Shown here piece by piece: positions 32,801 to 44,857 of a DNA stretch of 64,000 nt. Each line of letters begins with the position of its first letter. Positions within the stretch are counted from its first letter, which is position 1. A program made the translations under genes and the position numbers. The notes beneath the pieces were generated by a model, which was not told where the DNA came from, ran no database searches, and saw nothing but the letters and a program-made list of their open reading frames with translations. The DNA lies in the NCBI RefSeq assembly GCF_016920785.2, contig NW_024609857.1, positions 9,691,618 to 9,755,617 on the forward strand, written 5' to 3'. Source of the DNA: Ixodes scapularis (taxonomy: Eukaryota > Arthropoda > Arachnida > Ixodida > Ixodidae).

Positions 32801-35800
32801 TCACGTCATAACCCAAACCTTTTCCCTTTTTTCCTCTTTTCAGGTTCTTGGTTGTTGTATCGCTCCCGCTTTACCCTGTTTTATTTTTTTCCCCCCCGTC
32901 TTTGCCGATGCGAAGGACGCTGTCTTGGCCCAGCGAACTTTGAGCTTGTCGGGGCTTCCGGCCCGTGAAAGTCACACGCCTTCGTTCACTGCCTCGGTTG
33001 AATTTGCATTTTTAAAACCCCTTTCGCTTTCCCCTTCTCTTTCTCTTCCTTGGCCAGGCGCGAGACCGCTGCTTCGGTCCCGGGGTTTGAGCGAGGGGCT
33101 GCCCGTCGGTGCTGCTTCGACGAGACCCGCTCTCGGCAGTGCGCGGAAAGTCATATTTATAACTGGGGCTCCGTTAAAAAGACTGTCGAGGAGAGGGAAA
33201 TATCATGGCCGAGCGAGCCACGAGAAATTTATATATATATATATATAAAAAAGGGTCAAGGCATACAAAGCGAGAGCCTGCAGTCGAGCGGATTTTGCAG
33301 GGATCCGTGCGTCCACGAAGGGCTGGGAAGGAAGCGATCGGGCGCGAGACTTTGGCCATAGCTCAGAAAAATGGGTCGTCGTCGTCGTCGACGTCGTAGC
33401 CGCGCTTTGGTGGCAGAAGTCGGGATGTCGTACCTTTAAAAATGGTTCGGATTTAAGAACTCGGAGGAAAAAGTGCCAGCGCCATCGTGCGTCGATGAAA
33501 CGTTTTAATCCAGCTAAAGCCGCTTTTTTTTTTGTGTGTGTGGATGGATTTTAATTAATTGATTTTTTTTCTCGTTTGTTTCGCGTGTTTGAGCGCGTAA
33601 TCCCGAGTGTACGTGTTAGGAAGATCCCATTTTATGAACGACCGTGTCGGACCGGTCCGAAACGCTCTCCGTCAAGATATTCGGTGTTGGTTTAATCCCG
33701 CGAAAGTTTCGAACGTCTTGATTGCTGTTTAATACTCCACGCGGCGCAATCTATTTCGCGTTCCCATTAAATATCTCGGTCGCGTTTTTTCGCTTTCGCG
33801 AAACATTGGGTAAACGTGAACCTCTTCGCGGAATTAGGGCGATGTTGAACATATGCGGATGTGATTTTTTGAGATGATACGATTCTTAGGAAATGCTTGA
33901 ACTAATGAGTGTATCTTCCGAAATAGCTATCATATTCCTTTGGAAACTTATTTGCCCCAGTAAAACAATGTGAAACTTCTGCCAATATTCGTTCGCAGTT
34001 TTTTCCGACAGCAAGTACGAGCTCATAGTTTAGAATTGTCAACAGGCATCTGCTTTTTTAACAGAAACTTTTTTTTTTAGATCTATTGAATCGTTGATGT
34101 TTGCTGTCATATCGCATCGGTCATTCAAGACAAACATATGAATCAAACGTGATTGAAACTTTTTTCCAGAAGTTTCCGCAGATAATTCGATCATTCTGTC
34201 TGCAGTCAGTAAATACCGTATCGTCTGTATGACGTACAGGCAGTGGTACGTCGGCTTTAGGAAGTACAGCGAAGGGTGCGACTTTTTTGCTTCGTTTATC
34301 GCGCTCCTTTATGTACGAGTATTTATATAGATGGCGCCAGGTGCTTTCCAAATCAACATTGCCGAGAGAACGCGCGTGAAAACAGATGTCCAGCAGTCAC
34401 ATATACGATCGAAAGTTGTCAGTGCGAGCTGGGGGAGCTTTTTTTTTTTCATTCCCCGATCAAATGAAAGCGATAAAACGACGCGAGCAGACAGACAAAC
34501 TTTCACGTCGTACCCCGAACGCTTTTAGCTAATCAGAATCGTAAAGGGGTTTGTCGCGTTTCGGGCGCTTCCTTTACCCAACCCGTGTGCCTCCACGCGG
34601 GTTCCGTGTCACTCGCGCCCCGAGTAACTTCAGCCGCGCTGGCCCGAACAAATAATTCCAGTCGGACTCGGGAACTTGATTAGCGGACAGCGACGCGCAC
34701 TCGTTCTTTTTACGAGGCTCGGAGCGGAACGCGCGAGCTTTACGTGGAGTAGCAAGCGATAACCTCGTCCTCTCACCGATGATATCGACGAGACGGGGTA
34801 CGTCTAATGGTTGTCGTAGATCTGGCGACATCTTCCACTCCCCTTTTTATTTTCCTGGAAGGACTGTAACCTGAACGGTGCAGGCATACATGCTGGTCTG
34901 TAGTGTAAGCACCTGGGCGCGTTCAGCGGGCTCGCAACTTTTTTTACGGCGTGCTCGCGTTTAGGGCATTCCAGTCGTGGCGTCATACGCGTAATTCTAG
35001 TAGGCAGCGTGTTAGTTTCTTGTGTCTGATCATAGCCTCCTGTATACTGATGATGCCTGACCAATCGCCGGTTGTCAGCTATCACAACGAGGGGGCGGCG
35101 CTTTCTTATACAAGACAGTATAGGTCTGTCTCGTGAGTTCTTGCATTCCTGGTGCTCTTTTGGGGGCGTTTGGTGTGGTCGCTGTGTGTTGCAATTAGGC
35201 GAGTAGTCGATTTTCGTTTTACCGTGCGTTTTGCCACGTTTTAGGCAGACTCACAGAAGATGGTGCCGGGGCTGTCACCTTCCGAGACGCGAAGCAACAG
35301 ACGGGACCTTAAAAGTGACTGAATCTCATTTTCAGGAAATTCTGCGTCCCAATTTTTACCTTCCGCCACTCAGGAGCATGCAGTAGGAACCTTTTTGTGA
35401 CGGACATTAAGGAAGGCCTGTTCAGACAGGCATTCCTCAATATCCGCTTGAGCGAAGCCTCATCATCCTGGTGAGGCTTTCACTCAAAGAGCCGCTCGGT
35501 TCGGGCGCCTCCTTGAATTGCTCAAAGTTAGATCCGCTCATGCACCTTCCACGGCCTCTTTCGGTGCTCGGACTTGCCCAGCTTTCTCTCGCGCACCTCG
35601 AGGTAGTGACGGGCGCCTGACGAGAGGCACATTACATCATTATGAAACGTGAGCCTCGACGCAGCTGACACCTTCCACACTGCTTATAGGGGAATTCGTA
35701 GTGGTTGGAACCGCAGAGGATTTTGGCCGTCGCAATTCCTCTTTACATTGTGCTCTTCGCCTGGTCTTTGGCCTCAGCAATAAAAGAATTCAGTGCTCGC

Positions 35801-36404
35801 TGTTTCGACAGTGTGAAAGTTTAGCAGCTCGTTCGTCTGGCCTGTAATTTGGGGTGAGTCATACCTACCGTCCACTACATTTGTCCATTTTTGGAGACTA
35901 CATGTGTTTCTGCACACCTGCAATGAAATATGCGTTTTGAAAGTATTGGAACCGCGTACGTTGCGGTAGTAGCAGTGCGCAGTGGACAAGCATCGTTTTC
36001 ATTGTATGGGGAGGTGGCGCCTTGGCGGTAATTTTGTGAAGCAGGCGTAACGCCACCAAAACATGGGTAAGCCAGCAATTGGGCAGGCATTGTTAGTATA
36101 AAGGAGGCTATGGTTTGATACTAGTAGGAGTAGGCGATTAACACTAACAATGCGTGCGAAGGAGACAAAAACAAGCAAAGTAAGGCTGAACTCCACGGAG
36201 CGCATTATGTGATGAATAACTGACGCATCCGACAGCACGCTCGCTCTCCGCGCGACGTAGCAGCCACTGTGCTGATGCCACGCGCAGAGCAAAAGCCGTC
36301 GGGCGTAGTCCGTCGATGTTTCGGCACATATTCGCCCGATAGAGTCCAGCCTTTAGTAGCTGGATGTAGGGTGACATGGTTACATGTGGCAGATGTGGCA
36401 GATG
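28530..36404. other. Long interval without a recognisable gene
   Basis: 28530-32500 is AT-rich with many homopolymer runs, including a C run at 30707-30727 and a TTAA-bordered AGGGACGC end-like sequence at 29213. From about 32600 to 34800 the DNA is richer in CG dinucleotides and looks less repetitive, which could mark a promoter or first exon; frames there (32709-33248) show no domain. A lone AGGCCTGTTCAGACAGG at 35415 resembles a group B end, but I find no partner. No gene can be supported. Confidence 0.45.
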
Positions 36405-36572
36405 TGAAAGTTAGCCAGTGCAGTGCCACTGCTGGCCTGGGGTCTAAGCACATCCACGCGCCGTATACGATGCTCATCCAGATCGAAACGGGCAGGGGCG
36501 GGGATTGAACCCAGGATACTTGAGCTTTACAGTGCCAACTTTTGCTCCACGTGCTCCGAGATGCGGTGTGAA
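36405..36572 (-). mobile_element. tRNA-derived SINE, copy 2 (partial)
   Basis: Shares CGATGCTCATCCAGATCG, the GGGATTGAACCCAGG B-box region and CTCCACGTGCTCCGAG with the other copies. It lacks the outer tRNA-like head and much of the 3' tail. Confidence 0.75.
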
Positions 36573-37115
36573 CGAGTCATTCACGATCTCAGTCTGTTTG
36601 TCTCATTAGTGCCACTAAATATGCTACGCTTCAGAGTAACGACACTTCGCCATTTTGTGTCTTAAAATCATGGTTGCCAGTTATCTGAAGCTTTATGTGA
36701 ATAACAGAAAACGCTTTTGCGCCCTCCATAAATGTTTAAACAGTTCGCGACAAAGCAAAGAAATATTATATGACCTTCCTAGCACCGAATCTAATGCTGA
36801 AGAAGTCGCACTTTTGAATCATGACGATCGGCAGTTGTACTTGTTCTGCATACGAGCCAAAATGGCGGCGTCCTCAACAATGTCGAGGAACGGAGTGTCG
36901 ATACTTTAAGCGCAGCTCATTTAGTGACTCTATGTCTCATTATAGGTAAGACGATGGAGACAACATCAGATACAACTTATACAGGAAGCAAGGAAGAAAG
37001 AAAGAGAAATAAAGGGGGTAAGGGGGCAAGAAGGTTTACAGGAGATTGTAGTATGGTGAAGTCGATACATTTACATTTTTGAGGGAATGAAATTAATTTT
37101 AAATGTGACCCTTAA
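36573..37115. other. No recognisable gene
   Basis: One 84-codon plus-strand frame (36655-36909) has no domain I recognise. The rest is non-coding in appearance. Confidence 0.45.
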
Positions 37116-37560
37116 AGGGATAGTGAACCAAACATTTCAGTGTCCATAATAAGTGGCACGTGATCTTTCCACGAGCCAGTAGCCGCCGGTATGCGCGAGC
37201 ACACGGAACGAAATCGATCGTCATAGTTCTCCCTTCACGCTTAAGAGGACAGTGAAATGTATGGACGCCGGGCAAAAGGAGAATAAAGACAGGAATTGTA
37301 TTTCCTCAACTGAAAGCTACGTGTTTGTTAGACATATTAGTCGCCTACCTGTTATCACCAGACCCCACTGTGGAGATGAAATGTCTGTCTTTATTCTCCT
37401 TTTCCCCGGAACCCACACATTTCACTGTTATCTTAAGCGGGAATGTGGGACTATGACGTCAATTACGTGGATTGCGCTCGCGCACACCGGCGGCTGCTGG
37501 CTCGTGGAAAAATTATGTGCCACTTATTATGGACGGTGAAATGTTTGCTTCAGCGTCCCT
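37116..37560. mobile_element. TTAA-flanked foldback element, group A copy 3
   Basis: The left end AGGGATAGTGAACCAAAC and the right end GTTTGCTTCAGCGTCCCT are bordered by TTAA (37112-37115 and 37561-37564). Unlike the other A copies, the inverted repeats cover almost the whole 445 bp: GGAGAATAAAGACAG near 37280 returns as CTGTCTTTATTCTCC near 37385. The strand could therefore fold into a nearly complete hairpin. No ORF. Confidence 0.85.
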
Positions 37561-37563
37561 TTA

Positions 37564-37722
37564 AGGCCTGTTCACAGGGTTCACAGCGCAGCGCCGACAT
37601 TTGCGCTGAGAGCGTGCTGACGGGAGCGTTCACCAGATTAGTACCGCACCGTCAAAACTGTTGCTCGTGGCGGACGATAAGCAGCTGACGACACGCGCTC
37701 CACTGCATGTGGAAACCAGCGT
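37564..37722. mobile_element. TTA-flanked PIF/Harbinger-like MITE, group B copy 4
   Basis: Starts AGGCCTGTTCACAGGG immediately after the TTAA border of the previous element, with TTA on both sides (37561-37563 and 37723-37725). Its core, GCGTGCTGACGGGAGCG to CAGCTGACGACACG, matches 2522-2741. The right terminal bases are diverged (CCAGCGT for GGCCT-type ends). Confidence 0.7.
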
Positions 37723-38835
37723 TTAGTTCACAAACGAAAAAATAACAACGTCGAATTCCCCCCCCCCCCCCCCAAAAAAAAAAGAAGATAAAAAAAGAAA
37801 ACATTTTTTAAAGGCGTCACGTTTGAAAGATTAGTGTTTAAATTTCAGAAGTGTACGTAGTGTACGAAATGTTTCTTTTGTGGGTCTGCACGCGGGTCAT
37901 CTTTGAAGTGTTACGAACAGTAAAGGAGCGGGATTACGCAAAACAAGGGATACATCGTTGTAAGCTGTAACAAGTCGACGAATAGTGCAGGTCGATCCGG
38001 TTGACGACGATACGCCCAGAAAGTGGGTAAAACGCGGACGCGGGACGTGGTCGTCTCTATATATTTCATGTTTCATAAAGAAATGTGTTCGCTATCAACG
38101 ATGAGCGCGGCCCGGAACATCAAAAGTTACGGCAGCATTACCGAAGAAAAAAGACGCAGAAAACATGGACGGACTTGTTTGCGTTGACCAAATCCGGGGC
38201 ATACCCCTTTCGAATATGTACCGCCCAAAATATGACATAACCTTGTGCGTGCGTAGAATGCGCTCAGTATATGACACGAACCATTAACATTGCAGGCTGT
38301 TGCGCTCGTCGGTCCCTTGATTGTACCACTCACTGCCTGATGCTGATAGAATTGAAACGTTTTATGGCGTGCGTGCCGAAAGGTTTCCAGGCTCATGTTT
38401 CGCGGAAGCCACCGCCCATTTTTATGAGGTCAGCGCTGCCTCATAACGCCGTGAAATATGAGGGAAATGGTTTCGGAGGCTCCCGTTTTACGCGTTCTCC
38501 GCATCGCGAATCTACAAATTTACGAGAAGTACAGAGGCGCTTCAGCAAACACTCGGAGAGTGAAGTTGATGGGACGGGCGGGATTGAGCTGGTCTCGTTC
38601 GTGTAAATGTAATGACTATTGTTACGAGATGCACCTTAGAGGCTTTACGTAAACAGTTGTACTGCGCTGTTCAAATTGTGCCAACACTTCCACGGTCTAA
38701 ACCTCCCCCCCCCCCCCCCCCCCAAGTTACTTTGGACTGACAGAGGTTAATTTACGGCAGTGTTTTTTTTTTTGTTTGTTTTTGTTTGGGTTCCGTTTTC
38801 GTAGCTAAGTGTTTTTGCAGCTATCGTAGTAGTCG
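37723..38835. other. No recognisable gene
   Basis: Holds C runs at 37757-37773 and 38706-38723 and several frames around 38271-38606 without a domain. Nothing further is supported. Confidence 0.45.
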
Positions 38836-38995
38836 TTAAGCCGCAGAGACACTGTTTATGCATCGTACAAAAGACAAGGTGTTCACTGCAGGCATGATGA
38901 CATAATTATCTGCGGCATCATGCATGTTTCAAAGCATGTTTGTTTCATACATTTATATGATTCGAGCATGTCAGCAAACAGTTTATTTTAAATTA
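38836..38995. repeat. Dispersed repeat, copy 1
   Basis: Matches 50084-50235 in the same orientation: both begin TTAAGCCGC/TAAAGCCGC followed by a cac-rich stretch, share AAAAGACA, TATAATTA/CATAATTA with CTGCGG, AAGCATGTTTG and CATAC, and end near a C/TAGCAAACAG/GCGGACAG motif. No coding content. Family unknown. Confidence 0.55.
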
Positions 38996-41382
38996 TTATT
39001 AAGTATCATCAATGTGACCGAGGCTTTGTGGACGTATTTGTGGATTCTGGTGTTATGACCATGTTGCACTTTAAGCAAATTTGAAAAATACAGGTTACTT
39101 GTCGCTGGTATACAAGAAAATCCTGTGTTTCTTTTTTGTTCCTTTTAATGCACTATATGAATCAATATTCCGCCCGCTCACCAACCTAATATTTGTCGTG
39201 TTTGGCATAAGCAATTAAGAGAGTAATAAAAGTTCTAACAGGTTCTTTTTTTGCATGTCTCGGAGTTGTATTTCTTAAATGTTTGTCTAATACATTTTTT
39301 TGGGGGAGATATTGCTCTTTGCTTACGCAGTGATTGCTCGATAGAAATGAACGGCAATTACAACGCGGTAGTCGGGTTCAAAATGGCTGCTGAGGCCTTA
39401 TATTTTAGCGCATTTTTAGACCTGAAAAATCTATGAACCAAGTTTTTCCCCAAAACTATACGAAGCGTGTCAAAAGGCTTCAAATTATCGCCGAAACAGG
39501 TGCATAACAGAAAATAATAAGTTTGGTCGCTTTTTCAAACAGCTCTTCATCTCTCTAGTCAGTTATTCGCCTTTAAAGGCTCGCTAGGGGCGCTTTTGTT
39601 TTTCTCATTATGGTTAGGGTACGTGCTACCCACGTGTTTATGGTTTAATTTTTATAGTGTATAGAAGCTTAAGCATTACACCAGCAGAGGAAGTTGAAGT
39701 ATCCTCACTCTGGGTTGTGAAAAATTCCACCAGGCGGCGATACCGTAACTTGTCACATCGAATAGAGAGAGAGGAAAGTAGAAAACAGTAAGAAGAAAAA
39801 AAGAAAAAGAAATATAGAAAAAGAAGATTTTCACGCTTGAACCCGGCGTGGAAAGCGAAACATGATTCTGTCGCCCAACCCGACAGCACGTCATCCTGTC
39901 AAGCGCATCGCGGCATTCACACGTCTTCATCGTCCTCGCGTATACGTGTAACACGTGTTCACCGGAGAACCCGGCCCAGTGGCTCGGACAAAAAAAAGGA
40001 AAATGTCGAGGGAGGCCGTCAGGCAGTGAACGTAACCAGCCGTATCTGCAGCTCCCATCTTCACAGAACGGGGGAAGAGATGACAAACAAAACAAGAATG
40101 GCACAAACTAGAGTGCTATGATTCTGCCGGAGGGCCTATCTCTTTAAGCGCGTAGGGATCGCCAAAGCTTGTGACCTGGCAACGATCACAATGATCTCGA
40201 AACCCGACGAACAACGTCGAGGAGTTCCTAGCGCGGCATAAACGCGTACTCCGCTTGACCTTACGTTGGACCGCCGCGGACGCTACGGGCCATCCCGGCC
40301 AATCGTGCGCTTTGGGTATGTCACGTGACTGGGCGTCTCGCACGTCACTGCGCAAATCCGGAAGGTCACCCACACGGTATTGGATTGGCTGGGATAGAGT
40401 TCGCGTGGTTCGCTGCGCTCCATCGTGTAATCGCCGAACAGAGTTCAGTCTCGGGCCAGGTGTGACGGTCTCGGACTGTACAGAGACCGCGGGCAGCTGG
40501 GGCGCCGGTGTCGGCGCGCATCGTCGGCGCGGCGGGGTGCGGTCACGCGGAAAATGTGAACGGTCTGACGGACAAGACAGGCGGGGTTTCGAGACAGGGG
40601 CTCAACACCGAGCAGCGCCGGCAGCGTCGGCCTGCGCGACGGGGGAGACCTCCGCGTCCCTGTTTTTTGGGGGAGCCCCGCGTGTTACGCGTCAAACCTC
40701 AATCTCCCCTTGGCTTTTTTTTTTTTTTTCCACTGTCGGTTTTGATTTTTTAGGTATTTTCTTTTGTACCGTGTTTGCGGATAAATAACAAAATCTTGGT
40801 TATTTTTTTGTTCTGTTCTTTTTGCGGCGATTGGTGACGAAGCGTTGTTTCTGACGTGGGAAGGAGAGCGGGTCAGTGCTCTGTTTGAACGAGGGTGGCT
40901 GGCAAGAGGTCAACGAGAGGTCAGCTGTCTGTGGGAGGACGGGCGAGGTTTTTGACGGATATCCGAGCCCTTGCGTCGATTTTTGCGGACTGCCGACCCT
41001 TGTGGGTCCGGTGAGGAAGCAGGTTGTTGATCTTGGTTTTGTTTACGCTCACTCCACTATAAGTGGAGCGGAGTGGAACAAACGGTTATTGAAATTCTCT
41101 AGCGATATATATATATATATATATAGAACACGGGCATGGTGGCGGTGGGCCGAAGGCGTGGGAGTAACTGAAAAAAAGAACCCTTAGTGAAAACAACGGA
41201 CGGTTTATTCGACGTTTCGGCCGGAGTCCGGCCTTGCGTTTGAGTGTGACTGAGCGCGTAGCAACAGCCTGTGGCTGCTTACAACGGGACAACTCACTGG
41301 CGCCATCTATCGAGTATCCCTGGAACACAGGCTATCTCCGTATAATTCCTAATGTTTTTTTTTTTTTTTTTGCCGTGGATTT
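38996..41382. other. No recognisable gene
   Basis: 39000-40120 is AT-rich. 40200-40680 is GC-rich with GGCCAATC, TCACGTGAC and GATTGGCTGG sequences that resemble CCAAT and E-box promoter elements; a similar arrangement occurs at 48415-48480. The frame 40255-40788 shows no domain. A T run at 40717-40730 and a TA repeat at 41104-41123 follow. Confidence 0.4.
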
Positions 41383-41727
41383 AGATGTTATGACTTTGAA
41401 TCATTTGCCCTACGGTTTGCTTGGAGAGCGGCTCTTTCACTTCCTCTTATTTCACCACCAAAGGAAAAACAACTTAATTGACGTGCACGCGCTATTCCGC
41501 AGCAGAAAAGCACGGCACATGGAGCGTGAGAGCGCTAACCCAGCGCTTCTGCAGCGCTAACCCAGCGCTTCTGCAGCGCTAACAGAGCGCTTCTGTAACG
41601 CTAACAGAGCACTGCTGAAGCGCTAACTGAGCGTTACGTCACGCGCTTGGAAGCGCCACATGAGCGCTCTTGCGAGCGCTCACGTATAGCGCTAACTCAG
41701 CGCTCCGCTGTATGTGTGAACCAGCCT
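41383..41727. mobile_element. Group B element, left-truncated copy
   Basis: Aligns with the right 40 percent of the element at 24359-25250: shared GTTTGCTTGGAGAGCGGCT, then AGCGCTTCTG arrays, then CGCTCCGCTGTATGTGTG and a final AACCAGCCT followed by TAA. The left end is missing. Confidence 0.75.
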
Positions 41728-41739
41728 TAATGCAGCCTC

Positions 41740-41817
41740 CTACCTCTAGTGTTCTCTAGTAATAAAAGCGGTTACAACGCAGTCGAGAACACTCAAACGC
41801 AAACGTGTGAACCAACC
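41740..41817. repeat. Right-end remnant of another group B element
   Basis: CGCAGTCGAGAACACTCAAACGC and GTGTGAACCAACC resemble the right end of the element at 62669-62870. The terminus is cut by the hAT-type element at 41818; after that element the sequence CTTAATC continues, which restores a GCCTTAA-like end with one extra base. Confidence 0.5.
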
Positions 41818-42548
41818 TGTAGTCACTGAATGTTCCCAGAGTACCGAATTGCATTCAGTCCGCTTACCGGAAATCAATCCCCGCAGAATCTAGTTCTGAT
41901 TGGCTGGTTTAGCCCGTGGCGGAAGTTATCAGCCGGCCATTTTGAGGGTGAACCCCCCCCCCCCCCCCCCTTTCCAGAAAAAGAAAAAACAAACGTATAT
42001 AAAACGTTTCCGCGTTACCACGGGCGGTGGGAACGCGCGGGTGGGGACTCTGGACATCGATGAGTTAGGACCGAACGGAGAGTGCGTTAATTTTCACTGG
42101 TTTATTATTATCATTTTTTTTATATCAAGTAGCCACTATTCTGGTTTGCCAAAGAAGATTGCCGGCGTATTTGCTCGCTCCGGTTGCGCTGGTGCTGCGT
42201 TTCAAACTCTACAGCTCACATGCTAAGCCTAACACTCGACTTGGATGTGTTTTGAGGCAAGAGAGATGGAGAGAGACGAGACAGGCGAGGGAGCAAGTTA
42301 CACACCGCGCTCCAAACGAAGGAAAGAACTTTAATAAAAACATTAAAAGAGACATTGTCGCCACAGACCAGGAAAGTGGTGAATTGGAGAGGTTGCGTGA
42401 GAACGAACGCTACACTGTGCGCGCTTCGCTTTGACCCCACAGGGCAGCGCCATATTGGGGGTGGGTTGGAGCGCGACCTCTGCGCCGCGACTCGGTTATG
42501 AAACGAAGCTTGCGAGCTTTTGTACTCCGGGAACATTCAGTGACTCTA
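41818..42548. mobile_element. hAT-type non-autonomous element, 8 bp duplication
   Basis: The inverted ends are TGTAGTCACTGAATGTTCCC (left) and, reverse-complemented, TAGAGTCACTGAATGTTCCC (right). The 8-base sequence AACCAACC is repeated exactly on both sides (41810-41817 and 42549-42556). TAGAG-like ends with 8 bp duplications are standard for hAT. The 731 bp interior contains a C run (41947-41970) and no transposase motifs. Confidence 0.85.
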
Positions 42549-44567
42549 AACCAACCCTTAATCTTTGAGCCATAGACAAAGCCATAGGCTCGACCGTAGC
42601 TTAGAGAACGTTGAGCGCAAACGGAATATACTTGCAAGCTGAGTGCTCGAAGTAATTGGGTTCTAGCTCACGGGCAGACTTCTACTGCCTGCAGTATCTA
42701 AATCAAAAAGAAAGCAAAAACGTTTAGGTATGCGTGATGTTTTAGTTGGAATGACAGCGCGGAATTTAGACGTCGAATTCTCTCGCGCAAATGTCTCGCC
42801 GTCCCCTACGATTTTTCTTCAAACTCGACCCCGGCTGCGCTTCTGCAACTCTGCTCGTCTGAGCGTCGTTCAATCCGGGAGGAGCTTACTGGCTTTGGCG
42901 TAAGCGATTCTTCGCCCACATATTTGCGCGGCAGGCCCAAGTTACAACACTAATCGGAACCGCTCAGTGGCTCGGTCGTCGTCCGCCTAATTGGCATGCT
43001 CATTAGGACTAATGCGCCGGCGCGCATGCGCACAGGCGTCGTAACCAGTGTCTGCGTTTTGTCGGCTTGTGGACAAACGAATTCGGACGAACTCGATATC
43101 GATAGTCGGGGATTCTGCGTTACTCGGAATGTATACACAGCGTCACAGCTGTTGGCGCGAACAGGCGATTGCCCGTGCTTGTTAGTTTCCTTTTAAGATT
43201 CAACAGCTGGTTCAAAAACTACTAGTAGTGTGACGGAAAGTCATTATTCAGGAAAGCAGATTACGGTGAATTTTGGTGGCCGCGAATACAATGGCTGAGT
43301 AAAATGCAGATGAGCTTGGATGTCCTGTTCGCGCTTACGGTGTCACGAAGTGCATATTTAAGTAATGAGAATATCTACGGTTCTTTCGGCTAGGAATATG
43401 GCATATGCTTATTGAATTTGGTAAAATACCGACACTAAAGTAGTATAGCGAACGCTACGAACAACATTATTTTGAAACACTGTGTTAGGGAGTTTTAGTG
43501 GATTGTATCAATCTTCTGCCGACCGATACTTCACCTGCGCCATTGCGCATGTATTTTATAGTTACTGGGTATCGTTATACGGAGGTATCGGAAGGATGTA
43601 CTAAAACCTGCCACGTAGCAATAAAATACCTAGCTGCTACTTTAACTGCATTCATTTTAATGCTTTGAGGAGTAGGTAAAGGCCAACGATATTCCTATTA
43701 ATATAATTTCTGCTCTCAAACATTATAACCGTACTACTAGCAGTAACATTTCTTTGCGCATACTTGAATGTAATTGTTACGGGTGTGTCTCACACTAACG
43801 TTTTGTGTTAACACCAACGCGACCGGAAGTTATATGAACAATGAAATTAAGCCGAAATATATAAATCGCTTTTGGGTCATTACATATATTCCAAACGTTC
43901 TAGACAATGGTACGAACCATCGCCGATTTTTCTGAAAACAATTTTTTGTTCTTTTCTAGCTTCTGAATGGAACTTAGCCAACATGATATTCTAGAAAAAA
44001 AATTGGATCACGTGAGCGCTCTTTGAAATTTATGCAGAGAGGCAGAACTAGGTATACGTTAAAAATCTGCAAAATCAAAGTGATTCAAATGGGATAACTC
44101 AATTATTCTTACATACTCTGCTTAGATTGTTCTTTTGCGTGAAGCTAGAGTTCATATTACGTCACAATATTTTATGTGTGTTAGTTTTGCTAAAGTAAAC
44201 AAACACAAAACAATACAAATTCTGGATTTAAAACAGAAAACACTGTTGTTGACCCTTACAATATTTTTTCAAATATATTTGGGCTGGACTGTTGTTATAG
44301 TTTACGCTTAAAAGTATTTGTTTCCCAGAAATAAATATCAAATTTGCACAAAACGGACTTTTATTTGTTTAAAGATTCAGACGAAAATTTAATTTAGCAT
44401 CAAGGCTCTCGACAAAAATATTCAGGACGGCTTTTTAGATACATCAGCTTGTTACCTTCAAACTAGACAAATTTTAGCAATGTAAATTTTGTATTAAGCG
44501 AAACATTTGTTGTTGTTGTTTTTTAGTTGAGCACCGGCATACTTTGTTTTTGTGGTACCGTACTGTG
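42549..44567. other. No recognisable gene
   Basis: 42660-43200 is of mixed composition; 43200-44500 is AT-rich with only short frames. I see no element ends here. Confidence 0.5.
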
Positions 44568-44761
44568 CCTTCACTGCAGGACACGCAAGCACCGCTGGGA
44601 AATTCGAGACATGCAACATGCCTTCGGGCCCCAAGCGTATCGCGTTTGGGTCATATACCGGATGTGCCTCGATCTGCGCTGTTGGGGAGTAACTACGAGC
44701 AAAACAAGACACAAGGCATGTCTCGAATTACCAGCGGCGCGTGCGTGCTGTGCAGTGAAGG
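44568..44761. mobile_element. Short inverted-repeat MITE
   Basis: CCTTCACTGCAGGACACGC at the left and GCGTGCTGTGCAGTGAAGG at the right are inverted repeats; similarity continues through CCGCTGG and ATTCGAGACATGC for about 45 bases. Target duplication not resolved. Opposing frames of 60-90 codons across it mirror one another because of the arms. Confidence 0.7.
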
Positions 44762-44857
44762 AACATTTCAAGCTCTTTTAAACATAGAATCCTTCCCTCA
44801 AAACATGGCTTTGTGGGAGCAAAATCAGGGAAAACAAATTTAGTGCCTTTCGTTTTT

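Noticed and set aside
32709..33248. 179-codon frame in the CpG-rich region
   Set aside because: No domain, Ser/Leu/Pro-rich, runs into a TA repeat, and alternative frames of similar size overlap.
35415..35600. Group B-like left end AGGCCTGTTCAGACAGG
   Set aside because: The preceding bases are not TTA/TAA and no matching right end was found; listed only as a possible remnant.
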